DNA from: an uncultured Pelagibacteraceae bacterium
GTDB lineage: Bacteria; Pseudomonadota; Alphaproteobacteria; Pelagibacterales; Pelagibacteraceae
Direction of reading: 5' to 3'
Assembly: GCA_902543375.1 (NCBI GenBank)
Contig: CACBYE010000008.1
Span: 1-47,357 of the forward strand
DNA: 47,357 nucleotides
Shown: positions 27,297 through 36,934 of the stretch, one piece after another
Numbering within the stretch: position 1 is the first letter of the stretch
Layout: every line of letters begins with the position of its first letter
The notes under the pieces: model-generated
Told to the model about the DNA's origin: nothing
The model's input: the letters and a program-made list of their open reading frames with translations, nothing else
Databases searched by the model: none
Made by a program: the position numbers and the translations under genes

Positions 27297-29876
27297 ATGA
27301 ACCTGGTTATTGTAGAAAGTCCAGCTAAAGCCAAAACCATCAATAAATATTTAGGTGATAATTATAAAGTATTGGCTAGTTATGGGCACATAAGAGATTT
27401 ACCTTCAAAGAACGGTTCTGTTGATCCAGATCAAGATTTTAAAATGGAATGGGAAATAGATAGTTTTTCAAAAAAATATCTAAAAGAAATTACCGATGCT
27501 GCCAAAGATTCTTCAAAAATAATATTAGCTACTGATCCTGATCGTGAAGGTGAGGCGATAGCTTGGCATGTGAAAGAATATCTAAATGAAAAAAAACTTT
27601 TAAAAGATAAAGAGATTGAAAGAGTTGTTTTTAATGAAATTACAAAAAAAGCAGTAATTCATGGTATTGAAAACCCAAGACAAATTGAACCTCTTTTGGT
27701 TGATGCCTATATGGCTAGACGAGCTTTAGATTACTTAGTTGGCTTTAATATTTCACCAATCTTATGGACAAAGCTTCCAGGCTCGAAATCTGCGGGTAGA
27801 GTTCAATCAGTAGCTTTAAAATTAATAACTGAGAGAGAACATGAAATTGAATCCTTTAAACCAGAAGAATTTTGGACTTTAAGCATCAAATTTAAAGATG
27901 AAAAAAATCAAAATATTCTAGCAAGTATTAGTCAGCTAGATAACAATAAAATAGAAAAATTTTCTTTTAGAAATAAAGATGAAATAAATAAGGCCATATC
28001 CAGTATCAATCAAAAAAAATTTAGTATTTCTGATATATCAAGTAAAGTGGTAAATCGTAATCCATCAGGACCATTTACTACATCAACTCTTCAACAAACC
28101 GCTTCAAGCCGATTAGGGTTTGGTGCATCAAGAACTATGCAAATTGCTCAAAAACTTTACCAAGGAATCGAAATTGAAGGAGAAACTATAGGTTTGATAA
28201 CATATATGAGAACAGATGGTACTAACTTATCAAAAGATGCTGTTGTGGCTTTTAGAGATTATATCAAAAAAGAAATTGGTAATGAATATTTACCTGAGAG
28301 TGCTTTAAATTACTCTGGTAAAAAAGCAAAAAATGCGCAAGAGGCACATGAAGCAATAAGACCCACGGATGTAATCAGAACTCCCCATAGTGTAAAAAAG
28401 TATCTAAGCACAGATCAAAATAAACTTTATGATTTAATATGGAGTAGAGCTTTATCTTCTCAAATGCAATCTGCTAAATTTGATAGAAATACGATAACGA
28501 TCACATCAAATAATAATGATACAGTATGCAAAGCAAGTGGATCAGTTCTCAAATTTGATGGATTTTTAAAGATATATAATAATCAAGGTAAGGATGATGA
28601 TGAAAACATTCTACCCTCTGTGTCTAAAGGACTTGTAAATATTGAATCCTTAATAGATGAACAGCATTTTACACAACCCCCTCCAAGATATTCTGAGGCT
28701 AGCTTAGTGAAAAAACTCGAGGAATTAGGAATAGGAAGACCATCTACTTACGCAAGTATAATTTCTACAATAGCAAATAGAGGTTACGCAGAAATATTGA
28801 ATAAAAGATTTTTTCCTACAGATCGAGGGAAACTTATTTCAGCTTTTCTTGAAAAATTGTTCTCAAAATATGTTGATTATAACTTTACTGCTGGTTTAGA
28901 GGATCAATTAGACGAGATTACAACTGGTAAAGAAAGCTGGATAAAAGTTTTGGAGCTATTCTGGAAAGACTTCAATAGTAATGTGGCTGAAGTAAAGGAA
29001 AAAAGAACAAGAGAGGTTTTAGATCTTTTAAATGATAGTTTAGGAGATTTGGTTTTCGATAAGGATGATAAAGGAAATATTGTAAGAAAGTGTCAATTAT
29101 GTAACTCAGGGACACTAAGCTTGAAAAATAGCTTTAGAGGTGGTGCGTTTATTGGTTGTTCAAACTACCCTGAATGTAAATTTACAAGACCTTTGTCAAA
29201 AGCTAAGGCAGCGGCACAAGCACAGTTAGCTGAACCAAAATTTATTGGAAAACATGAGAACGGCAATGATATATATCTCAAAAATGGAAGATTCGGTCCA
29301 TATTTGCAATATGAAAAAATTCCAGAGGATATAGAAATTGAAAAAACATCAAAGAAAAAAAAGAAAACAAAAAAACTTAAATTGGATGTAAATGAACTTT
29401 TAAAAAATGTCTCTATACCAAAGGGTTTGGAATTAGAAAGTATAGGTTTAGAAAAAGCACAATTTTTATGCTCACTACCAAAATCTTTAGGAATAAATCC
29501 TGATAATCAAAAAGAAATTACTTTAAACACTGGAAGATTTGGTCCTTATCTAAAGTGTGAAAATAAGTCAGCTCGAATAGAAAATATTGAGGAAATTTTT
29601 TCCATTGGTTTGAATAGAGCCGTGACATTAATCGCTGAGGCAAAACCTGGAAGAATGTCCTCTTCTATAATCAAAGATTTAGGTGAACATCCTGAGGATA
29701 AAAAACCAGTAAGAATTATGAAGGGACAATATGGTCCTTATATCAAATATAAATCTTTAAATGCAACGATCCCAGAGGAAAAGGATCCTACAGAGCTTAC
29801 AATGGAAGAAGCATTAATATTGATTGAGAAAAGAAAAGAATACGATAAAACAAAAAAGAATAAGAAAAAAAAATGA
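27297..29876 (+). CDS. topA: DNA topoisomerase I
   Basis: Type IA topoisomerase relaxing negative supercoils. TOPRIM motifs are LVIVESPAKAKTINKYLG at the start and LATDPDREGEAIAWHV; the nucleophile is Tyr303 in GLITYMRTDGTNLS. The C-terminal part has one four-cysteine zinc ribbon (CQLC to CSNYPEC) and three repeats of a GRFGPYL/GQYGPYI element, ending in a Lys-rich tail. I chose the ATG at 27297 (859 residues) because family members begin here; an upstream TTG at 27288 would add three residues. The stop overlaps the next ATG (ATGA). Confidence 0.97.
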   Translation: MNLVIVESPAKAKTINKYLGDNYKVLASYGHIRDLPSKNGSVDPDQDFKMEWEIDSFSKKYLKEITDAAKDSSKIILATDPDREGEAIAWHVKEYLNEKKLLKDKEIERVVFNEITKKAVIHGIENPRQIEPLLVDAYMARRALDYLVGFNISPILWTKLPGSKSAGRVQSVALKLITEREHEIESFKPEEFWTLSIKFKDEKNQNILASISQLDNNKIEKFSFRNKDEINKAISSINQKKFSISDISSKVVNRNPSGPFTTSTLQQTASSRLGFGASRTMQIAQKLYQGIEIEGETIGLITYMRTDGTNLSKDAVVAFRDYIKKEIGNEYLPESALNYSGKKAKNAQEAHEAIRPTDVIRTPHSVKKYLSTDQNKLYDLIWSRALSSQMQSAKFDRNTITITSNNNDTVCKASGSVLKFDGFLKIYNNQGKDDDENILPSVSKGLVNIESLIDEQHFTQPPPRYSEASLVKKLEELGIGRPSTYASIISTIANRGYAEILNKRFFPTDRGKLISAFLEKLFSKYVDYNFTAGLEDQLDEITTGKESWIKVLELFWKDFNSNVAEVKEKRTREVLDLLNDSLGDLVFDKDDKGNIVRKCQLCNSGTLSLKNSFRGGAFIGCSNYPECKFTRPLSKAKAAAQAQLAEPKFIGKHENGNDIYLKNGRFGPYLQYEKIPEDIEIEKTSKKKKKTKKLKLDVNELLKNVSIPKGLELESIGLEKAQFLCSLPKSLGINPDNQKEITLNTGRFGPYLKCENKSARIENIEEIFSIGLNRAVTLIAEAKPGRMSSSIIKDLGEHPEDKKPVRIMKGQYGPYIKYKSLNATIPEEKDPTELTMEEALILIEKRKEYDKTKKNKKKK

Positions 29877-30100
29877 GAAACTTAATTTTAACAGTCACTT
29901 TGTTTTGTTTAAACTTTAATACTTATTCTTTTTCAAATGAGATTAATTGTGATGAATTTAAGAAATTTTCAATTAGTCATATCACGTGTAAGGCAAATTT
30001 AATGAAAAATAAAACATTATCTAGTGGTAAAAATTTTTTGGAAGATACTAAAAATTATCAAAATAAAAAATGGTCAAAAGAAAAAGTTATGGAAAAATGA
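29873..30100 (+). CDS. Small secreted protein of unknown function
   Basis: I do not recognise the family. The 75-residue product has a signal peptide (MRNLILTVTLFCLNFNTYSF, then SNE), and the mature part would be about 55 residues, hydrophilic and Lys-rich, with two cysteines (Cys26, Cys39) in CDEFKKFSISHITC that could form a disulfide. Its ATG overlaps the topA stop and its TGA overlaps the ridA ATG, both as ATGA. This tight double coupling supports it being a real gene. Confidence 0.75.
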   Translation: MRNLILTVTLFCLNFNTYSFSNEINCDEFKKFSISHITCKANLMKNKTLSSGKNFLEDTKNYQNKKWSKEKVMEK

Positions 30101-30558
30101 ACTATTTAGAGAATTTAGAAAAACTAGGTTTAAAACTTCCCGACCCTAAAGCGCCAGTTGGAAATTACGTTGCAACCAAAATAATAGGAAAGATGTTGTT
30201 TGTGTCAGGACAAATTTCAATAGACGAAAAAGGTGAATTAATAAAAGGGAAAGTTGGAAAAGATTTAGATGTCGAATCTGGATATAATGCAGCAAAAAGA
30301 TGTGCTTTAAGTATTATTTCTCAAATAATGAAAGCATGCGACAAAGATCTTACAAAGATTAAATCTTGTATCAAACTAACAGGCTTTGTTAATTCTACTG
30401 ATAATTTTCAGGATCAACCTAAAATAATAAATGGTGCATCTGATTTAATCGCATCTGTTTTTGGAGATGCAGGAATGCACACAAGAGCAGCCGTAAGTGT
30501 TAATAGTCTTCCCTTGGGTGTTGCTGTTGAAGTTGATGCTATATTTGAGCTAAATTAA
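30097..30558 (+). CDS. RidA family (YjgF/YER057c/UK114) protein
   Basis: Probable reactive enamine/imine deaminase or a relative. The sequence from MNYLENLEKLGLKLPDPKAPVGNYV leads into KMLFVSGQIS, IISQIMKACDKDLTKIKSCIKLTGFVNS and the C-terminal AAVSVNSLPLGVAVEVDAIFEL, all standard for the RidA fold. The ATG at 30097 is favoured by ATGA overlap with the small upstream gene; an upstream ATG at 30070 would add nine basic residues. The 153-residue form belongs to the longer YjgF subgroup. It ends three bases before the convergent ugd stop. Confidence 0.93.
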   Translation: MNYLENLEKLGLKLPDPKAPVGNYVATKIIGKMLFVSGQISIDEKGELIKGKVGKDLDVESGYNAAKRCALSIISQIMKACDKDLTKIKSCIKLTGFVNSTDNFQDQPKIINGASDLIASVFGDAGMHTRAAVSVNSLPLGVAVEVDAIFELN

Positions 30559-30561
30559 AAT

Positions 30562-31863
30562 TTATCTCCCAATACTATAATATTTAAAACCTTGATTTTT
30601 AATTTTCATTGAAGAATATATGTTTCTCATATCATAAATAATAAATTTTTTACCTTTTACCAAATTCTTAAAATTGATTGATTTAAAATCATTCCATTCT
30701 GTATGAATAATTACAAGATCTGAGCCTTGTACAGACTTTTTTATATTATCAATATAAAAAACATTTTTTAACTTTGAGAACTCTTTTTTATAACCCGTCG
30801 GATCAAAATAATTTATTTTAGCACCCTTTTTTAATAGTGCAGGTATCATTTTTAAACTAGAAGAGTCTCTCATGTCATCTGTATTAGCCTTAAATGTGAC
30901 ACCTAAGAAAGTTATCTTTTTATTTTTAATTTTGTTATTCAAAATTTTATAGACTTTATTAAGTAAAAAATGAGATCTATTTTCATTAGATTTAATGACT
31001 GATTTTATTACAGAAAGATTTATTTTAAACTTGTCAGCAGTAGAAATTATAGCTTTAGTATCTTTTGGAAAACATGATCCGCCGTAACCAGGCCCAGCCC
31101 TTAAAAAACGGCTCCCTATCCTTTTATCTAAACCCATCCCAATTGAAATATCCTCTACATTTATTCCTGTTTTTTCGCATAAATTTGCGATTTCATTAAT
31201 GAATGTAATTTTAGTAGCCAAAAAAGCATTGGATGAATATTTAATTAATTCTGCAGCTCTTCTTGATGTATGAATATATTGAGCTCCTTTAGAAATCAAA
31301 GGTGCATATAAATTATTAAGTAAACGGTTAGATTTTTTATCATTAGATCCTACAACTATTCTATCAGGAAAAATAAAATCTCGAATAGCTTCACCTTCTC
31401 TTAAAAATTCTGGATTTGATACAACAGAAAATTTATTCTTATTACTCTTTTTTTTTAATATAATTTTTTCAATTTCGTCTCCTGTTGTTACAGGAACCGT
31501 TGACTTAGTAACTATTATCTTAAACTTATTGATTGATAAACTTATCTGTTTTGCTACTCGAAAAATTTGGCTTAGATCTGCACTGCTACTTCCTTTTTTG
31601 GTTGGTGTTCCAACACAAATAAAAATTATATCAGAGTCTTTTATTGATTTTCTTAAATCGGATGAAAATTTTAATCTTTTATTTTTATAATTTTTATTCA
31701 CTAATTCAGTAAGTCCGGGTTCATAAATAGGAATTTTTCCTCTAGAAAGTAGATCTATTTTTTTTAAGTCTTTATCAACACAAATCACATTGTTGCCTAA
31801 ATCAGCAAAGCATACACCGCTAACTAAACCTACATAACCTGTTCCTATCATACAAAGTTTCAT
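30562..31863 (-). CDS. ugd: UDP-glucose 6-dehydrogenase
   Basis: Oxidises UDP-glucose twice with NAD to UDP-glucuronate. The Rossmann start is MKLCMIGTGYVGLVSGVCFADLG, followed by ICVGTPTKKGSSSADLS, STVPVTTGDE and FREGEAIRDF; the catalytic cysteine is in RAGPGYGGSCFPKD, and FKANTDDMRDSS follows. I chose the ATG at 31863, which shares ATGA with the galU stop and starts the Rossmann strand properly; the longer reading from 31914 adds 17 residues overlapping galU. Confidence 0.96.
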   Translation of the reverse strand: MKLCMIGTGYVGLVSGVCFADLGNNVICVDKDLKKIDLLSRGKIPIYEPGLTELVNKNYKNKRLKFSSDLRKSIKDSDIIFICVGTPTKKGSSSADLSQIFRVAKQISLSINKFKIIVTKSTVPVTTGDEIEKIILKKKSNKNKFSVVSNPEFLREGEAIRDFIFPDRIVVGSNDKKSNRLLNNLYAPLISKGAQYIHTSRRAAELIKYSSNAFLATKITFINEIANLCEKTGINVEDISIGMGLDKRIGSRFLRAGPGYGGSCFPKDTKAIISTADKFKINLSVIKSVIKSNENRSHFLLNKVYKILNNKIKNKKITFLGVTFKANTDDMRDSSSLKMIPALLKKGAKINYFDPTGYKKEFSKLKNVFYIDNIKKSVQGSDLVIIHTEWNDFKSINFKNLVKGKKFIIYDMRNIYSSMKIKNQGFKYYSIGR

Positions 31864-32675
31864 GATTTTGCTATTTCTAATGTTGATTTGATATAGCCAT
31901 CCATACTTCCGCAATCCAAATATTTACCGGTAAAATTATGAGCAATAAATTTTTCATTGTTTTGTATCAATGATTGTATTGCGTCAGTGATATGAATTTC
32001 TCCACCTTTACCTGGTTTTTGATTTAATAATTTAGAAAATATTTTTTTTGGAAGAATATATCGTCCTATTACAGCTTTATTTGATGGTGCTGTTAAGATT
32101 GAAGGTTTTTCGATAACATCTTTTATAACATAATTATTTTTATTTATTTTTTTTCCTAATTTATAAATTCCCCATCTTGAGACAGTTTTTTTTGGGACAT
32201 TAATACTTGCCATTACAGACGATTTGTATCGATTATGTATATTAATCATTGACTTCGAGCAATTTTTCTTAATTATTAGATCATCTGGTAATAACATTAG
32301 AAAAAAATCATCTGTGATAAATTTTTTTGTTTTTAATACTGCGTCTCCTGTTCCCAGAGGTTTATTTTGATAAACAAATTTAATCATTTTTTTGTATTTC
32401 AAAATTTTTTTATATTCTTTAATAACTCTAGGATCTTTTTTCTTTTTTATTATTTTTTTATAAAAGCTATCCTTATAAAAATAATCTTTTATCATTTGTT
32501 TTTTTTTTGAAATTATAAAAACTATTTTTTTAATACCAGCATCTGCACATTCATCTAAAATATACTCAATTCCTGGTTTTCCATTAATAGGAAGAAGTTC
32601 TTTGGCAAATATACTGGTTAAAGGTAATAACCTTGTACCAAGACCAGCTAATGGAATAATTGCTTGTTTAATCAT
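31860..32675 (-). CDS. galU: UTP-glucose-1-phosphate uridylyltransferase
   Basis: Makes UDP-glucose from UTP and glucose 1-phosphate. The nucleotidyltransferase opening is IIPLAGLGTRLLPLTSIFAKELLPI with NGKPGIEYILDECADAGI, then VYQNKPLGTGDAVL, MLLPDDLI, and the sugar-site KGGEIHITDAI. The 271 residues are a little short for the family. It is coupled to ugd by ATGA, so the pair supplies UDP-glucuronate, presumably for surface sugars or glycolipids. It is divergent from panC with only 34 bases between starts. Confidence 0.95.
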   Translation of the reverse strand: MIKQAIIPLAGLGTRLLPLTSIFAKELLPINGKPGIEYILDECADAGIKKIVFIISKKKQMIKDYFYKDSFYKKIIKKKKDPRVIKEYKKILKYKKMIKFVYQNKPLGTGDAVLKTKKFITDDFFLMLLPDDLIIKKNCSKSMINIHNRYKSSVMASINVPKKTVSRWGIYKLGKKINKNNYVIKDVIEKPSILTAPSNKAVIGRYILPKKIFSKLLNQKPGKGGEIHITDAIQSLIQNNEKFIAHNFTGKYLDCGSMDGYIKSTLEIAKS

Positions 32676-32709
32676 TTAAATGTTTTACTTATTAAAATAT
32701 TTTATACAA

Positions 32710-33522
32710 ATGAAAACTTTATTAAACAATATTGATTTAAATGAGGCATTATTTGACAATTCAAATATTGGATTTGTGCCTACTATGGGTAGCCTTCATG
32801 ATGGTCATATCTCATTAATTAAAAAATCTCTAAAACTATCCAATAAAACCATTGTAAGTATATTCATAAATCCTAAACAATTTAATAACAAAAAAGACTA
32901 CAAGAAATATCCTAGAAATATAAAAAAAGATCTTAAAATTTTAAAAAAACTAAAAGTGGATTTTGTTTATTTACCTAAAGTCAAAGATATCTACAAAGCT
33001 AAAAACAAAATAAAAATTAAACTGCACAAACAAGATAAAATACTGTGTGCCAAGTATAGAAAGGGTCATTTTGAAGGCGTGATTGAAGTAATGACTCGTT
33101 TAACAAAAATAGTGAATCCATCAAAAATATTCATGGGTGAAAAAGATTTTCAGCAGTTATTATTAGTAAAGAGATATGTTGAAAAAAATTTCAAATCTAA
33201 AATTATTTCTTGCAAAACAATTAGAGATAAAAATAAATTAGCTTTATCATCTAGAAATATTCTTTTAAAAAAAGATGAATTAATTAAAGCAGGTAAAATA
33301 GCGAAGAATCTGATTATTTTTAAAAAAAAATTATTAAATAAGAAAAATTTAAATAATTTAATTTTTATGAAAAAAAATGAACTCAAAAAAGAATATAATT
33401 TTAAGATAGATTACCTTGAATTGAGAAATATAAAAAATCTTAGATTAACTAATAAAATTAAAAACGCTAAAATTTTTGTTGCTTATTATATTAACGATGT
33501 AAGACTAATAGATAACTTTTAG
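32710..33522 (+). CDS. panC: Pantothenate synthetase
   Basis: Joins pantoate and beta-alanine with ATP, the last step to vitamin B5. Motifs are GFVPTMGSLHDGHISLI (HIGH-like), SIFINPKQFN, MGEKDFQQLLLVKR and ALSSRN. I use the ATG at 32710 giving 270 residues; the in-frame ATG at 32680 would add ten residues and leave four bases to galU. The C-terminal half is extremely Lys/Asn-rich, as expected for the composition. No panB is nearby. Confidence 0.95.
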   Translation: MKTLLNNIDLNEALFDNSNIGFVPTMGSLHDGHISLIKKSLKLSNKTIVSIFINPKQFNNKKDYKKYPRNIKKDLKILKKLKVDFVYLPKVKDIYKAKNKIKIKLHKQDKILCAKYRKGHFEGVIEVMTRLTKIVNPSKIFMGEKDFQQLLLVKRYVEKNFKSKIISCKTIRDKNKLALSSRNILLKKDELIKAGKIAKNLIIFKKKLLNKKNLNNLIFMKKNELKKEYNFKIDYLELRNIKNLRLTNKIKNAKIFVAYYINDVRLIDNF

Positions 33523-33525
33523 TGT

Positions 33526-34899
33526 TTATAAAAAGTAAGCTCCTACACCTAAAAAAGATACGAAACCAATAACATCAGTTATAGTTGTTACAAAAACACT
33601 TGATGCTATTGCTGGATCTATATTCATTTTTTTTAGTGTGACAGGTACCAATATCCCAAACAAACCTGCAACGATCATTGTCAAAATCATTGAAATTGAA
33701 ATTATTAAAGAGAGTAAAATGTCCTGAAACCATAACTGAACAATAAAAGAACTTATAATTGCAAAAATCATACCATTTAAAATCCCAATATTAAATTCTT
33801 TAAAAATATTTTGATTAAAATTATTTTTTGTTAAATCATTAGTAGCAAGAGTTCTAACTGTTACAGCTAATGTTTGCATTCCAGCATTACCACCCATTGA
33901 TGCAACTATTGGCATTAAGAAAGCTAGAACAACCATTTGTTCAATCGTTGCTCCAAATAAACTTATACAATACGTGGCTAAAAATGCTGTGAAAAGATTT
34001 AATAATAACCAATTAAATCTTCTTTTCGTTTTCGTTATTACTCCATCTGTAATTTCCTCATCACCTACACCAGCTAATCTTAAAGCATCCTCTTCCGCTT
34101 CCTCTTTTAAAACTGTTAGAACATCATCTGAAGTGATCATTCCAACTAATTTATTATTTTTATCAATAACACAAGCTGAATTTAAATTATAATTTTCAAA
34201 TGAATTACCAACTTCTTCTCTATCCATATCTACAGGAACTAAAAAAATAGAGTCATCCATAATTGATGACATTTTTGTTTCTCTTGGTGTTCTTAAAACT
34301 TTCGATGATGGTACAGCACCGATAGGTTTAAAATTTTCATCCACAATATAAATTTCTAAAAATTGTTCTGGTAAATCCTTGTTATCTCTTAAATAATCAA
34401 TAGTTTGACCAACAGACCAATTACTAGGTATTGCAGTAAATTCTCTCTGCATTATTCTAGCCGCACTATCTTCAGGATAACTAAGACCTTCCAATAAAGC
34501 AAAACGATCTTTAGGTGGTAGTAAACTTAAAATAGAATTTTTATTTTTTTCATCTACATTTTCAAGAATAGCTATAGCATCGTCAGACTCCAGGTTCTTC
34601 AATATACTGACTATCGCATCAGAGGAAAGATATTTTATAATTTCAATTTGAACTGATTCATTTAATTCAATAAAAACTTCAGGATCTATTTTGAAATTAT
34701 TGAGTTTAATTAAATTTTCTCTGTCATTTTGACTTAAGTGTTCTATGATATCAGCTGCATCAGCAGGATGCATTTCTTTAAAAGAATTTGTAATAAAAGT
34801 TGCATCATTATTTGAAATTTTATCAGTAACTACTTTTATGTACTCTTTATTAAATTCAAAATTGACTTTTTTATCTTTGATTTTTTTAATTAAAGTCAT
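33526..34899 (-). CDS. mgtE: Magnesium transporter MgtE
   Basis: Mg2+ channel of the inner membrane gated by cytosolic magnesium. Domains: N-terminal superhelical MgtE_N (about 20-140, MHPADAADIIEHL, LLPPKDRFALLEGL), a CBS pair (about 150-275, VPVDMDREEVGNSFENYNL, MITSDDVLTVL), then about five membrane helices from residue 295 with MPIVASMGGNAGMQTLAVTV. The 457 residues are standard. An AGGA box lies seven bases before the ATG, one of the clearer ribosome binding sites in the window. No M-box riboswitch fits in the 60-base gap upstream. Confidence 0.96.
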   Translation of the reverse strand: MTLIKKIKDKKVNFEFNKEYIKVVTDKISNNDATFITNSFKEMHPADAADIIEHLSQNDRENLIKLNNFKIDPEVFIELNESVQIEIIKYLSSDAIVSILKNLESDDAIAILENVDEKNKNSILSLLPPKDRFALLEGLSYPEDSAARIMQREFTAIPSNWSVGQTIDYLRDNKDLPEQFLEIYIVDENFKPIGAVPSSKVLRTPRETKMSSIMDDSIFLVPVDMDREEVGNSFENYNLNSACVIDKNNKLVGMITSDDVLTVLKEEAEEDALRLAGVGDEEITDGVITKTKRRFNWLLLNLFTAFLATYCISLFGATIEQMVVLAFLMPIVASMGGNAGMQTLAVTVRTLATNDLTKNNFNQNIFKEFNIGILNGMIFAIISSFIVQLWFQDILLSLIISISMILTMIVAGLFGILVPVTLKKMNIDPAIASSVFVTTITDVIGFVSFLGVGAYFL

Positions 34900-34959
34900 A
34901 AATTTTCCTATTATTTAGGTCGATCTTTTAATACATAATCAAAAGATTACAATTTTTAA

Positions 34960-35580
34960 ATGAGTATAGAAATTAAAAAGTCTGAAAAACCTGTCATTTA
35001 TGAGGATGCTAAAAAAATGATGGAAGAAAGATTATTAAATGTGGATCTAAATAAATCAAATGAATTAATCTGGACTTTAGAACATCCAGATATTTATACA
35101 GCAGGGACAAGCTATAATGAGAACGATATTTTAGATAAATCAATTAAGATTTTTGAGACAAATAGAGGCGGTAAAATTACTTATCATGGACCAGGTCAAC
35201 TAATTTGTTATTTTGTAATAGACTTAAAAAAAAGAAAAAAAGATATTAGAAATTTTATTTCAATTATAGAAAAAACAATAATAGATACTTTACAATTTTT
35301 TAGTATAAAAACTTTTTCAGATAAAGAAAATATTGGCATATGGTACAAAGATAACGAACAAACAAAAAAAGTTGCTGCAATTGGAGTAAGAATTAGTAAA
35401 TGGATAGCTTATCATGGTTTTTCAATTAATATTAATAACAATTTAGATAAATATAAAGCGATAATTCCATGTGGTATTAAAGACAAAGGGATAACAAATC
35501 TAAAACAAATCAAAGATCAAGATTATAAAGAATTAGAAAAAAAACTAGTAGAAATCTTTATTTCAAATTTGAATAAATAA
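34960..35580 (+). CDS. lipB: Octanoyl-[ACP]-protein N-octanoyltransferase LipB
   Basis: Transfers octanoate from ACP to lipoyl domains, the first step of endogenous lipoylation. The substrate-binding loop [18 protein letters not shown] (about 67-84), Lys137 in [19 protein letters not shown] and the acyl-accepting Cys171 in [14 protein letters not shown] are all present. The 206 residues are normal. Its 3' end overlaps the convergent pseudouridine synthase by 23 bases. It is divergent from mgtE across a 60-base gap. Confidence 0.96.
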   Translation: MSIEIKKSEKPVIYEDAKKMMEERLLNVDLNKSNELIWTLEHPDIYTAGTSYNENDILDKSIKIFETNRGGKITYHGPGQLICYFVIDLKKRKKDIRNFISIIEKTIIDTLQFFSIKTFSDKENIGIWYKDNEQTKKVAAIGVRISKWIAYHGFSININNNLDKYKAIIPCGIKDKGITNLKQIKDQDYKELEKKLVEIFISNLNK

Positions 35581-36475
35581 GTCTTTTTGTTTTTAATAAT
35601 TTTTTAAAATAATCAGGAAATAAAGCCTGATAAGTAAATTTTTTATCCTTAATCATAAACTTTATTTCGTATGCATGTAGCATTAATTCTTTATTAATAC
35701 CAATTGTTTTAGTAAAAGATTTATATTTATTATCCCCATAAATTGAGTGACCAATATTGAAAAGTTGTTTTCTTAATTGATGTTTTCTCCCGGTAATGGG
35801 TTTCATTTCAACAAGACTAGAGTTAGAATTTTTATCAATAACTTTGTAAATTGTTTTTGCTTTTTCAATAATTTTTTTTCCATTATCGTAGCGTACTAAA
35901 TCATCATTCCATTCTCCTGAATTTTTTTCAAGCTCGCCATGACATATAGCTAGATAGGTTTTGTGGACTTTTCTCAACCTAAACAATGATGTTAATAATT
36001 GTGCTGTTTCTCTATTTTTAGCCATTAAAAAAACACCCGAGGTATCTTTGTCTAATCTATGAACAGAAAATGGTTTTGTGTCTAAAAAAATTTCACTTTT
36101 TTTGAATATATCAATTAAGTTTTTTTTAGATTTTGTTCCACCCTGAACAGAAATACCAGCGCTTTTATTTAAAACGATAAAATTTTCATTATTATCTATT
36201 ATTAAATTCTCATTTGCTTTTATTATTTGATTTGAGGGATTAAAACTTATTTTTTTTTGTGGAATTCTCTCTTCAAATTTAAAGTCGTAAAAATCTATTT
36301 TGTCATTGGATTTTATCTTATGAGAACTTTTTATTTTTTTTTTATTAACTTTGATTTTGCCTGATCTAAGAGATTTTTCAATTAGTCCTTGAGGGATTCT
36401 ACCTATTATATTTCGTATCCATCTATCAACACGCATATTATTACACGTTGAATCAACGATGTAACTTTTTATCAT
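35558..36475 (-). CDS. RluC/RluD-type 23S rRNA pseudouridine synthase
   Basis: Isomerises uridines in rRNA. An S4 RNA-binding domain occupies about residues 14-62 ([26 protein letters not shown]), followed by the catalytic domain with Asp142 in [19 protein letters not shown] and [24 protein letters not shown]. The 305 residues and S4 domain suit RluC; RluD or another RluA-family member remains possible. It is 18 bases downstream of rplQ, so it may be read through from the ribosomal operon. Confidence 0.92.
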   Translation of the reverse strand: MIKSYIVDSTCNNMRVDRWIRNIIGRIPQGLIEKSLRSGKIKVNKKKIKSSHKIKSNDKIDFYDFKFEERIPQKKISFNPSNQIIKANENLIIDNNENFIVLNKSAGISVQGGTKSKKNLIDIFKKSEIFLDTKPFSVHRLDKDTSGVFLMAKNRETAQLLTSLFRLRKVHKTYLAICHGELEKNSGEWNDDLVRYDNGKKIIEKAKTIYKVIDKNSNSSLVEMKPITGRKHQLRKQLFNIGHSIYGDNKYKSFTKTIGINKELMLHAYEIKFMIKDKKFTYQALFPDYFKKLLKTKRLIYSNLK

Positions 36476-36493
36476 AAAAAAATATTATTTTGA

Positions 36494-36934
36494 TTAAGCG
36501 ACCGATTTTTTTTCTTCTTTTTTTTCAGGCTCTTTTGCAGCAGATTTTTTCTTTTTATCTACTTTTTTTGCCTCAACATCTCTGTCTACAAATTCAATAA
36601 TTGCCATTGGTGCATTGTCACCATATCTAAAACCAGCTTTGATTATTCTTGTATAACCACCTGATCTTTTTTCGTATCTTTTTGATAATGTCTTTTTTAC
36701 TTTGTTTGCAGATTTAATATCTTGTAATTGTGAAACCAAAGCTTTTGTATTATGAAGAGTATCTTTCTTACCTAATGTTATAATTTTATCAGCTTGCGGT
36801 TTTAAAAATTTTGCCTTTGGTAATGTTGTTTTAATTTGCTCATATTTTATGAGAGAATTAAGCATATTCTTTAATAATGCTTTTCTGTGCTCTGAAGTTC
36901 TATTAAGCTTTTTATTAGCAAAACCATGTCTCAT
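36494..36934 (-). CDS. rplQ: 50S ribosomal protein L17 (bL17)
   Basis: Large-subunit protein near the exit tunnel. The opening [25 protein letters not shown] is diagnostic, and the core ends [16 protein letters not shown] further 28 or so residues form a Lys/Glu/Ala-rich tail ([21 protein letters not shown]), making it 146 residues against about 127 in E. coli. Its ATG overlaps the rpoA stop by one base; it is the last gene of the alpha operon, as in E. coli. Confidence 0.97.
   Translation of the reverse strand: MRHGFANKKLNRTSEHRKALLKNMLNSLIKYEQIKTTLPKAKFLKPQADKIITLGKKDTLHNTKALVSQLQDIKSANKVKKTLSKRYEKRSGGYTRIIKAGFRYGDNAPMAIIEFVDRDVEAKKVDKKKKSAAKEPEKKEEKKSVA

Noticed and set aside
34900..34959. 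Possible Mg riboswitch or operator between mgtE and lipB (ATCTTTT/AAAAGAT arms at 34923-34929 and 34941-34947)
   Set aside because: The 60-base gap is too short for an M-box, and a 7-bp AT-rich repeat is expected by chance at this composition.
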